Shown here piece after piece: positions 1 through 4,351 of a stretch of 5,894 bases of DNA. Within the stretch, counting starts at the first letter, position 1. Every line of letters starts with the position of its first letter. The stretch is from Actinomycetota bacterium (GTDB lineage: Bacteria; Actinomycetota; Actinomycetes; S36-B12), in contig DNXA01000278.1 of the NCBI GenBank assembly GCA_003506065.1, forward strand, positions 1 through 5,894. Direction: 5' to 3'. The notes under the pieces are model-generated. The model made no database searches and was not told the origin of the DNA. It was given only the letters and a program-made list of their open reading frames with translations. The position numbers and the translations under genes are program-made.

Positions 1-261
1 GCGAGCCTGTGGCGCTATCGCGATCTCGGCGCTTGGACCCTCGACTTCATCTGTGATGTCCAGATGGGCGTAGCCAATGAGCGTGTCCTCCTGCCACAGC
101 AGGAAATGACGGCCCTGATCGTCACCGCCGTGGCGAAGATGCAGGAGCACGTGCTCTGAAACGGGGGAAAGCCCATCGAATTCGGTGACCTGCTCGATCA
201 ATGCGACCGCGAGGTCGATTTGCGGCTGGTCAAGCCGGGTGGTGATTTCCAGGCCCTTCAC
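1..261 (-). CDS. mshD: Mycothiol synthase MshD, N-terminal part (cut by the left edge)
   Basis: MshD acetylates the cysteinyl group of Cys-GlcN-Ins with acetyl-CoA, the last step of mycothiol synthesis in the actinobacterial cytoplasm. I read 87 codons from a GTG at 261-259. The stretch VTEFDGLSPVSEHVLLHL (about residues 25-42) and the following GNAT-like strands LLWQEDTLIGYAHLD and AEIAIAP are typical of the first acetyltransferase domain of MshD. The window edge cuts just after APQAR, where the acetyl-CoA binding loop (R/Q-x-x-G-x-G) would follow. The family has two GNAT domains and about 300 residues, so roughly 70 percent of the protein lies outside. The start is 2 nt past the glnR stop and has no strong ribosome site of its own, which suggests translational coupling to glnR. 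The glnR-mshD order is the known actinobacterial arrangement and supports the call. Confidence 0.9.
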   Translation of the reverse strand, partial: MKGLEITTRLDQPQIDLAVALIEQVTEFDGLSPVSEHVLLHLRHGGDDQGRHFLLWQEDTLIGYAHLDITDEVEGPSAEIAIAPQAR

Positions 262-263
262 GC

Positions 264-998
264 CTACTGCAGCCCGACTTCGAGAATCTCTTCTTCGAGC
301 ACAGCCATCGATGCCTCATCAAGGTGCTGGGGAACGAATCGATAGCCAACGTTGCGCACCGTGCCGATGAGGGCCTCGTGCTCGATCCCGAGCTTGGCCC
401 GCAGCCGACGCACATGGACATCGACCGTGCGGGTGCCGCCGAAATAGTCGTAGCCCCAGACCTCTTGCAGCAGCAGCGCGCGGGTGAACACGCGGCCGGG
501 GTGCTGAGCCAGGAATTTCAGCAGCTCAAACTCCTTGAACGTCAGATCGAGCGCACGACCGCGCAGTTTTGCGGTGTAGGTGCCCTCATCGATCATGAGC
601 TCGCCGCTGCGGATCTCCTCTGAACTGGCGGTGTTCGGATCAATGTCGGGAGTCAGGCGCGAAGCGGCAAGTCGCAGGCGAGCTTCAACTTCAGCAGGTG
701 AGGCAGTGTCAAGGAGAACCTCGTCCATGCCCCAGTCCCATTGGACTGCAGCCAGGCCGCCTTCGGTTGTCACCAGCACCAGGGGCGCCTGCACCCCTGT
801 CTGCTGAAGGAGTCGGGTCAGTCCGCGCACGGCAGGCAGGTCGCGGCGCCCATCGACAAGCAGCACATCGCACTCTGGCGCATTGAGCAGCGCGGTGGGT
901 TCAGCCGGCAGCGTGCGCACCTGATGCGTCAGCAGCATCAGCGCGGGCAGGACTTCGGCGGAGGATTCGAGCGCACGGGTCAGCAGCACGATCCGCAT
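264..998 (-). CDS. glnR: GlnR, OmpR-type global nitrogen regulator
   Basis: GlnR is the DNA-binding master regulator of nitrogen assimilation (glutamine synthetase, ammonium and nitrate genes) in actinobacteria. The 244-residue protein has an atypical receiver domain (about 1-112) and an OmpR-type winged helix (about 130-224). The latter contains [40 protein letters not shown] and [10 protein letters not shown]. The receiver lacks the paired acidic residues expected after the first strand ([10 protein letters not shown]), but keeps an aspartate at the usual phospho-site (D49 in LLVDGRRD). This is the known GlnR pattern, where the Asp supports the dimer rather than being phosphorylated. STEVLPAL-like and TEGGLAAV motifs match streptomycete GlnR as I remember it. 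The ATG at 998 is chosen because GGGAGG lies 8 nt upstream; an in-frame TTG at 1019 would add seven residues but ignore that site. The acidic C-terminal tail ([18 protein letters not shown]) is not obviously shared with other GlnR proteins. Confidence 0.93.
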   Translation of the reverse strand: MRIVLLTRALESSAEVLPALMLLTHQVRTLPAEPTALLNAPECDVLLVDGRRDLPAVRGLTRLLQQTGVQAPLVLVTTEGGLAAVQWDWGMDEVLLDTASPAEVEARLRLAASRLTPDIDPNTASSEEIRSGELMIDEGTYTAKLRGRALDLTFKEFELLKFLAQHPGRVFTRALLLQEVWGYDYFGGTRTVDVHVRRLRAKLGIEHEALIGTVRNVGYRFVPQHLDEASMAVLEEEILEVGLQ

Positions 999-1006
999 CT
1001 GCCGCA

Positions 1007-1012
1007 CCTCCC
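1007..1012 (-). promoter_or_regulatory. Ribosome binding site that fixes the glnR start
   Basis: Read on the minus strand, GGGAGG lies 8 nt before the ATG at 998-996. It falls inside the reading frame of the longer TTG-start alternative, so it favours the shorter 244-residue GlnR. Confidence 0.65.
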
Positions 1013-1038
1013 GGGACAATCTCGCGTCTGACTAGAGC

Positions 1039-1044
1039 GACAAT
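1039..1044 (+). promoter_or_regulatory. Possible -10 element for the hydrolase gene (leaderless start)
   Basis: GACAAT matches 4 of 6 positions of TATAAT and ends 6 nt before the ATG at 1051. Transcription would begin at or very near the start codon. There is no Shine-Dalgarno sequence before this ATG, which fits a leaderless mRNA. No convincing -35 is seen; GGGACA at 1013-1018 is 20 nt upstream. The same hexamer also occurs at 1015-1020. Confidence 0.35.
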
Positions 1045-1050
1045 GGTCCC

Positions 1051-1863
1051 ATGAGGCCAGTCCGTCAAACCACGCTGGTCGCCTCAGATGGAGTTGAACT
1101 CGCGGCCAGGCGTCTGGACGGTGTCGGGGGAGCGGTATTCGTGGTGGTCCATGGCTTCAACGGGAGTGGGCTGGACGAACAGGTTCAGGCGATCGTCCAC
1201 AGGCTTGCCGGCTTTGGCGACGTCATCACCGTGGACCTGCGCGGGCATGGGGCATCTGGGGGCGAATCGACCGTTGGCCGCCTTGAGGTCCTGGATCTGG
1301 ATGCAGCCATCGCCTGGGCCCGGGAACTGGGCTACACCAAGGTCGTCACCGTCGGGTTCTCTCTTGGCGCCGCCGTGGCGATTCGACAGGCGGGCCTGGC
1401 TGCCAGCCCCCATCTGGGCTCGGCAGGTGACCCCGAGGTGACCAAGCCGCCAGATGTGGTGATTGCGGTGAGTGGGCCTGCGTTCTGGTACTACCGGGGC
1501 ACTCGAGTGATGCGACTGGTCCACTGGCTCATTGAGACCCCGACCGGACGACGGGTGCTGCATGCCAAGGGCACCAGGGTCGCCGCGGGCAGCTGGCCGG
1601 CGACCGTGCCCATCGAGCCCGTGGCGGCGGCGGGAATGCTTGGCCCGACTCCACTGTTGGTCATCCACGGAACCGCAGATCGGTATTTTCCCTTGGAACA
1701 CCCAAGGGCCCTGCACAGGGCCGCCCTCAAAGGCGGCAATACCGATACGGAACTCTGGGTTCTGGATGGGATCGGGCATGCCGAGGCGGCCATGGATCTG
1801 GGCACCATTGACGATTTGGCGAAGTGGGGGTTGGCTCGATGCGCGGACTCGCCCTCATGCTGA
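1051..1863 (+). CDS. Alpha/beta hydrolase (serine hydrolase fold)
   Basis: A 270-residue cytoplasmic hydrolase with no signal peptide or membrane segment. The catalytic set is complete: the oxyanion strand VVVHGFNGSG (31-40), DLRGHGASGG (62-71), the nucleophile elbow GFSLG with Ser104, the acid Asp210 in HGTADRYFP, and His243 in GIGHAEA. This layout fits esterase, lipase or thioesterase-like members, and the substrate cannot be read from sequence. A loop at about 119-134 (SPHLGSAGDPEVTKPP) looks like a family-specific insertion before the cap region. The gene starts 52 bp from glnR, divergently, and its last 25 nt overlap the next gene, so the two are probably cotranscribed. The codons for residues 210-232 coincide with a striking inverted-repeat cluster described separately. 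The C-terminus (ARCADSPSC) runs through the overlap and is probably not functional. Confidence 0.88.
   Translation: MRPVRQTTLVASDGVELAARRLDGVGGAVFVVVHGFNGSGLDEQVQAIVHRLAGFGDVITVDLRGHGASGGESTVGRLEVLDLDAAIAWARELGYTKVVTVGFSLGAAVAIRQAGLAASPHLGSAGDPEVTKPPDVVIAVSGPAFWYYRGTRVMRLVHWLIETPTGRRVLHAKGTRVAAGSWPATVPIEPVAAAGMLGPTPLLVIHGTADRYFPLEHPRALHRAALKGGNTDTELWVLDGIGHAEAAMDLGTIDDLAKWGLARCADSPSC
1679..1746 (+). other. Cloverleaf-like inverted-repeat cluster inside the hydrolase gene
   Basis: A perfect 9-bp outer stem pairs ATCGGTATT (1679-1687) with AATACCGAT (1738-1746). It encloses three perfect hairpins in direct succession. Hairpin 1 is CCCTTGG/CCAAGGG (1690-1696 with 1702-1708, loop AACAC). Hairpin 2 is GGCCCT/AGGGCC (1707-1712 with 1717-1722, loop GCAC). 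Hairpin 3 is GCCGCC/GGCGGC (1720-1725 with 1732-1737, loop CTCAAA). Neighbouring hairpins share 2-3 nt; trimming them to 4 bp (hairpin 2) and 5 bp (hairpin 3) gives a conflict-free four-way junction with 25 bp and only three unpaired junction bases (1688, 1689, 1737). The pairing is certain from the sequence; whether it forms in RNA or has a role is not known. No T-run follows on either strand, so it is not a standard terminator. Confidence 0.55.
1826..1830 (+). promoter_or_regulatory. Ribosome binding site of the thioredoxin-like gene
   Basis: GGGGG lies 8 nt before the ATG at 1839, within the end of the hydrolase gene. It supports that ATG over the in-frame GTG at 1824, which would need initiation upstream of the site. 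Confidence 0.5.
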
Positions 1864-2330
1864 TTGTCCTGGGGGCCGCCACGGCCTTTGGCCTGTGGCG
1901 TCAGCGGACCGACGGGCGGATGAAGTCGGTGCCAGTCTCGCCTGATGTGCCGATCCCGGTTGCCGACGACGATCCCGAGGTCGATGTCACCAATGTCTCC
2001 CTGGCCGAACACGGGGGAGACCACCTGACATCGGAGGTCTTGGGCGCTGACCTCGGTGCCGAGGCAACGCTCGTGCAGTTCTCAACTGCGTTCTGTCAGC
2101 CTTGCCGCGCCACCCGCCGGATCCTTGACGAGGTGGCGGGCATGGTTCCGGGCACTGTGCATATCGAGATTGACGCAGAGGCTCATCTTGACCTGGTTCG
2201 AACCCTTGATGTGCGTCGCACACCCACGGTTCTCGTTCTCGATGCCCGCGGCCGCATCGTGAAGAGGGCCGTCGGGCTGCCGCGAAAGGCCGACGTGATC
2301 GCTGCCCTCGGGCAGGTCATCCAGTCCTAG
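1839..2330 (+). CDS. Membrane-anchored thioredoxin-like protein (ThiX-type)
   Basis: A 163-residue protein with one N-terminal membrane helix (about 3-20), a linker (about 21-60) and a thioredoxin domain (about 65-160). The domain shows FSTAFCQPC, with redox cysteines Cys86 and Cys89, and the cis-proline strand RRTPTVLVLD with Pro129. It probably carries out dithiol-disulfide exchange. CQPC differs from the classical CGPC, so the redox potential may differ too. Positive charges follow the helix (R21, R23, R27, K29) and only R2 precedes it, so the positive-inside rule favours a cytoplasmic domain. The start overlaps the hydrolase by 25 nt. A comparable small thioredoxin (thiX) lies near glnR and mshD in mycobacteria, which supports the family call but not the exact role. 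Confidence 0.87.
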   Translation: MRGLALMLIVLGAATAFGLWRQRTDGRMKSVPVSPDVPIPVADDDPEVDVTNVSLAEHGGDHLTSEVLGADLGAEATLVQFSTAFCQPCRATRRILDEVAGMVPGTVHIEIDAEAHLDLVRTLDVRRTPTVLVLDARGRIVKRAVGLPRKADVIAALGQVIQS

Positions 2331-2359
2331 CCTGCAAACGACTCGCACGCGCTTGCAGG
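2331..2359 (+). terminator. Possible terminator hairpin after the thioredoxin-like gene
   Basis: Immediately after the stop codon, CCTGCAA (2331-2337) pairs with TTGCAGG (2353-2359). After one A-C mismatch, CG (2339-2340) pairs with CG (2350-2351), leaving a 9-nt loop. No T-run follows, so it would be a weak or non-canonical terminator, a 3'-end stabiliser, or part of a protein-binding site (a further TTGCAA follows at 2360-2365). Confidence 0.35.
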
Positions 2360-2380
2360 TTGCAATGACGATTCGCCGCC

Positions 2381-2409
2381 TTGTAGCCGTCTGGAGAGGG
2401 GATTAGCCT
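2381..2409 (+). promoter_or_regulatory. Promoter of the DUF4395 gene, likely leaderless
   Basis: TTGTAG (2381-2386) as -35 and TAGCCT (2404-2409) as -10 are separated by 17 bp. The -10 ends 6 nt before the ATG at 2416, so transcription would start at about the A of the start codon. No Shine-Dalgarno sequence sits at normal distance; GGAGAGGGG at 2393-2401 is too far from the ATG. The match to consensus is partial (TTGACA 4 of 6; TAnnnT pattern for the -10). Confidence 0.5.
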
Positions 2410-2415
2410 CACACC

Positions 2416-2880
2416 ATGTCTTTGCCCGTTGATTGCGATCCACGCGTCGAAGTCGATGTCCGTGGTCCGCGCTTTGCCGCTGCCATCACCACTGTTGTGC
2501 TTGCCGTCATCCTGCTGACCTTGGATTCCGTCGTCGGTGCAACGCTGCTGGTGATGCAGGCGGCGGTCTTCGGTCTGGGTGCGTTCGTTGGCCTCCGCGC
2601 TCAGCCCTACGGCATCATCTTTCGCGCCCTTGTGCAGCCGAGATTGGCCCCGGCAACTGAATTTGAGGACGCGGCACCCCCGCGCTTCGCGGCGCTGGTT
2701 GGGTTCATCTTCACTGCCGTCGCACTGCTCGGACTCCTCTCCGGCGTGACGGTGGTCGCCTATATCGCCGTTGCGATGGCCTTGGCGGCAGCATTCTTGA
2801 ACGCTGCGTTCGCCTTCTGTCTTGGCTGCGAGATGTACCTGATCGGCCGCAGGATCTTTGCTCGGCCTGTCAGCGTCTGA
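2416..2880 (+). CDS. DUF4395 four-helix membrane protein
   Basis: A 154-residue integral membrane protein of unknown function. It opens with a DxRGPRF-type motif (VDVRGPRFAAAI, 13-24). Four hydrophobic segments follow at about 20-37, 40-60, 91-110 and 112-134, with a soluble loop (61-90) between helices 2 and 3. It ends with FCLGCEMYLIGRR (134-146), whose Cys135-x-x-Cys138 pair at a membrane boundary is the family hallmark. DUF4395 genes are often found beside thioredoxin-like and sulfurtransferase genes, so a role in thiol or sulfur exchange at the membrane is plausible but inferred. Here the thioredoxin-like gene lies 85 bp upstream and a DsrE gene converges downstream, with only 2 nt between the two stop codons. 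The gene appears to have its own leaderless promoter. Confidence 0.88.
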   Translation: MSLPVDCDPRVEVDVRGPRFAAAITTVVLAVILLTLDSVVGATLLVMQAAVFGLGAFVGLRAQPYGIIFRALVQPRLAPATEFEDAAPPRFAALVGFIFTAVALLGLLSGVTVVAYIAVAMALAAAFLNAAFAFCLGCEMYLIGRRIFARPVSV

Positions 2881-2892
2881 GCTCAGTAGACG
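2874..2892. terminator. Symmetric hairpin across the DUF4395 and DsrE stop codons
   Basis: CGTCT (2874-2878) pairs with AGACG (2888-2892) around a 9-nt loop that contains both opposing stop codons in the palindrome TGAGCTCA (2878-2885). It reads the same way on either strand and could mark a bidirectional transcript end. The stem is only 5 bp and no T-run flanks it, so this is a weak call. Confidence 0.22.
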
Positions 2893-3257
2893 AGCGCTTG
2901 CGCATCGGTCGTCAGTATCTCCTCGACGTAACTCGCGGCACCTGCGATGCGGATTCCCGAGAGCACATCCGCTGAAGTGATGTTTCGTCGCTGTGCACAT
3001 TGCGAGCACAGCGTGACCGAACCAGTGGCCAGGATCGCTGCGAGCAGATCCTCCAAGGGTGCCGCGTGGTCCAGGCTGAACTCGGCAGCCTTGCCGGGAA
3101 GAGCCAGCCACGCCGCCTCGCCGGCAAGCCACAGGCTCACTTGAGATCCGGAGGCAGCGGCGATCGCAGCAACATTGAAGGCCTGTGCGCAGCGCTCCGG
3201 ATCGTTCACGCCAGCTACAACTTTGACCACCAAAGGTCTCAAGGGATTCGCAGTCAT
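2883..3257 (-). CDS. DsrE-family small cytoplasmic protein
   Basis: A 124-residue protein of the DsrE/DsrF-like fold. This family includes sulfur-relay subunits and predicted peroxiredoxin-like proteins. The first strand VVKVVAGVNDPERCAQAFNVA (10-30), SQVSLWLAGEAAWLA (38-52) and the central EDLLAAILATGSVTLCSQCAQRRNI follow the family pattern. Cys84 and Cys87 (CSQC) lie where DsrE proteins often carry the sulfur-accepting cysteine, and Cys23 is a third. The predicted role, binding or passing persulfide sulfur, is inferred. ATG 3257 is preferred because GGGAG at 3268-3272 lies 10 nt upstream. An ATG at 3278 would add seven residues and run across the start of the divergent micro-protein gene. 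The stop faces the DUF4395 stop at 2 nt distance. Confidence 0.8.
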   Translation of the reverse strand: MTANPLRPLVVKVVAGVNDPERCAQAFNVAAIAAASGSQVSLWLAGEAAWLALPGKAAEFSLDHAAPLEDLLAAILATGSVTLCSQCAQRRNITSADVLSGIRIAGAASYVEEILTTDAQALVY

Positions 3258-3263
3258 GGAAGG

Positions 3264-3269
3264 TAGGCT
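3264..3269 (+). promoter_or_regulatory. Likely -10 element of the micro-protein/nitrobindin/nur/ygfZ operon
   Basis: TAGGCT fits the actinobacterial TAnnnT pattern and ends 7 nt before the ATG at 3277, which has no Shine-Dalgarno sequence. A leaderless transcript carrying all four downstream genes is the simplest reading. No clear -35 lies at 16-18 nt. The hexamer also overlaps the ribosome site of the divergent DsrE gene (3268-3272, minus strand), so the two starts share 19 bp. Confidence 0.42.
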
Positions 3270-3276
3270 CCCGCAC

Positions 3277-3378
3277 ATGCTGGAAATCGTCTACACAGGA
3301 GTGGTCGTTGCGGCTCTTGGCCTGCTCGGTCTGGTTCTGTGGCGTGGCGCATTTCGCCTGTTCATGAGCCAGGGCTGA
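3277..3378 (+). CDS. 33-residue single-pass membrane micro-protein, function unknown
   Basis: This 33-codon gene encodes MLEIVYTGVVVAALGLLGL continuing VLWRGAFRLFMSQG. A single hydrophobic helix spans about 4-22, followed by a basic, aromatic tail (R24, R28). By the positive-inside rule the short C-terminus would be cytoplasmic. Support for a real gene: a -10-like hexamer at leaderless distance, only 5 nt to the next start, and a hydrophobic-then-basic pattern typical of small membrane proteins. I do not recognise a family. Its place at the head of the nitrobindin-nur-ygfZ operon suggests a partner or regulator of one of those products, or a leader peptide. It could instead be untranslated leader of the nitrobindin gene. 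The frame stays open upstream to 3175, but that part is antisense to the DsrE gene and unlikely to be coding. Confidence 0.55.
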   Translation: MLEIVYTGVVVAALGLLGLVLWRGAFRLFMSQG

Positions 3379-3383
3379 ACTCG

Positions 3384-3911
3384 GTGGAGTCAAGCGGCTT
3401 GCACCCAGAACTGTCCGCACTGTCGTGGCTCATTGGGCTATGGGTGGGCGTAGGCACAGGTCAATACCCAACGATTGACGACTTCCGGTTCGGCCAGGAA
3501 GTCGCGTTCAGCACTGATGGTCGTCCCTTCCTCTCCTACTCCTCGCGCAGCTGGTTGTTGGACGAGAACGGCGAGCGAGTGCGTCCACTGGCGGCCGAGT
3601 CCGGCTTTCTTCGGCCAAGGCCGGGCAACACTGTGGAAATGCAGCTCTCCCATGCCGCCGGCTATTCGGAGATCTGGTACGGAAAAGTCGAGGTGACGGG
3701 GATTGAGCAGGCCAAGATCACGGGCGCCCGTGTTGAATTTCGCACCGATCTCGTGGCCCGCACGGAAACAGCCAAGGAGTATGTCGAAGGGCATCGGCTC
3801 TACGGATTGGTGGACGGGCGCTTACTGTGGACCTTTGACATGTCGGCCATGGGTCAGCCGCTGAGCAACCATCTCGCGGCAACTCTGCATCCGATGGAGG
3901 AGAGTCTGTGA
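3384..3911 (+). CDS. Nitrobindin-like / FABP-family heme-binding beta-barrel protein
   Basis: A 175-residue soluble beta-barrel protein. The signature GLWVGVGTGQYPTI (18-31) is the G-x-W-x-G-x-G-x-G-x-YPTI motif of the nitrobindin/THAP4-like heme-binding family. It is followed by FGQEVAF, RPFLSYSSRSW, ESGFLRP and an HAAGYSEIWYG strand. The C-terminal MGQPLSNHLAATL carries His163 at the place of the proximal heme ligand in actinobacterial members. Related proteins bind ferric heme and react with NO or peroxynitrite; heme binding here is inferred. GTG 3384 is chosen because AGGG (3371-3374) lies 9 nt upstream and the family begins close to LHPEL; an upstream in-frame GTG at 3339 would overlap the micro-protein gene. 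The stop overlaps the start of the Fur-family gene by 4 nt, so coupled translation is likely. Confidence 0.87.
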   Translation: MESSGLHPELSALSWLIGLWVGVGTGQYPTIDDFRFGQEVAFSTDGRPFLSYSSRSWLLDENGERVRPLAAESGFLRPRPGNTVEMQLSHAAGYSEIWYGKVEVTGIEQAKITGARVEFRTDLVARTETAKEYVEGHRLYGLVDGRLLWTFDMSAMGQPLSNHLAATLHPMEESL

Positions 3912-4351
3912 ACAGCGACTGGGATCAACGCCTGCGCGAGCATGGATTTCGCATCACTCCGCAGCGCCAACTCGTCCTTGAAGCTGTGGAGCGTCTCCGG
4001 CACGGCACTCCCGAGGAGATTCTCATAGAGGTGCAGCGCACGGCCTCCGGCGTGAACCTCTCGACGGTCTACCGAACCCTGGAAGTCCTCGAGGACGTAG
4101 GACTCATCACTCATGCCCACATCGGTCATGGCGCACCGACGTACCACGCAGTCGACGAAGAACTGCACATCCATTTGGTCTGCGATACCTGTGGACGAGT
4201 GTCGAGTGCACCTGGCGAGATTGCCAAGAGCTTTGTCGAGCAGTTGCGCTCAGATCACGCCTTCGTCACCGACATCTCGCACATGGCCATTCACGGCGAA
4301 TGCGAATCCTGTTTCGGTGTGCTGGGCGAGGATTTGCTGAGGAGCATCTGA
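3908..4351 (+). CDS. Fur-family metal sensor, Nur-like (nickel-responsive)
   Basis: A 147-residue Fur-family repressor. The DNA-binding domain (about 1-80) includes GFRITPQRQLVLEAV and recognition helix NLSTVYRTLEVLEDVGL (50-66). The dimerisation domain follows with HIHLVCDTCG and GECESC. It closely resembles Streptomyces Nur, which represses nickel uptake and controls superoxide dismutases. The three nickel-site histidines I recall for Nur (H70, H72, H126) align with His69, His71 and His125. Of the second metal site (H33, H86, H88, H90), His32, His87 and His89 are kept, but H86 becomes Glu85. Two CxxC pairs (Cys92/95, Cys132/135) are present, as in zinc-structured Fur proteins. The start is GTG with GGAGGAG at 3896-3902, overlapping the upstream stop. 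The stop shares one base with the ygfZ start. Zur- or other Fur-type specificity is the alternative; the hinge histidines favour Nur. Confidence 0.85.
   Translation: MNSDWDQRLREHGFRITPQRQLVLEAVERLRHGTPEEILIEVQRTASGVNLSTVYRTLEVLEDVGLITHAHIGHGAPTYHAVDEELHIHLVCDTCGRVSSAPGEIAKSFVEQLRSDHAFVTDISHMAIHGECESCFGVLGEDLLRSI

Noticed and set aside
1018..1044. A clear glnR promoter on the minus strand
   Set aside because: TTGTCG could serve as a -35, but no TAnnnT hexamer stands at a proper distance, so I did not list a promoter.
1679..1746. Reading the cloverleaf as a tRNA gene or tRNA relic
   Set aside because: The third hairpin loop (CTCAAA) lacks TTCRA, the middle loop has only 4 nt instead of 7, the closing stem is 9 bp, and no invariant tRNA bases fall in place on either strand.
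1084..1779. A 231-codon open frame antisense to the hydrolase
   Set aside because: No motif, no ribosome site, and the opposite strand has a complete catalytic triad.
2034..2064. Overlapping hairpins GAGGTC/GACCTC and CCTCGG/CCGAGG in the thioredoxin-like gene
   Set aside because: They are mutually exclusive short stems of a size expected by chance, within a conserved reading frame, without a T-run or nearby start.
2331..2365. A true Nur operator
   Set aside because: The TTGCAA half-sites are 7 or 21 nt apart start to start, not the 11 nt expected for two half-sites with a 5-nt spacer. Kept only as a low-interest finding.
3175..3276. N-terminal extension of the 33-residue micro-protein
   Set aside because: The frame is open, but this part is antisense to the start of the DsrE gene, has no hydrophobic or domain pattern, and contains the likely -10 element.
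2317..3420. A 367-codon open frame on the minus strand
   Set aside because: It lies antisense to the DUF4395 gene and in another frame of the DsrE gene. Its translation is rich in Arg, Gly, Gln and Cys without any recognisable motif, and both overlapped genes have family motifs. It is a by-product of GC-rich codon bias.
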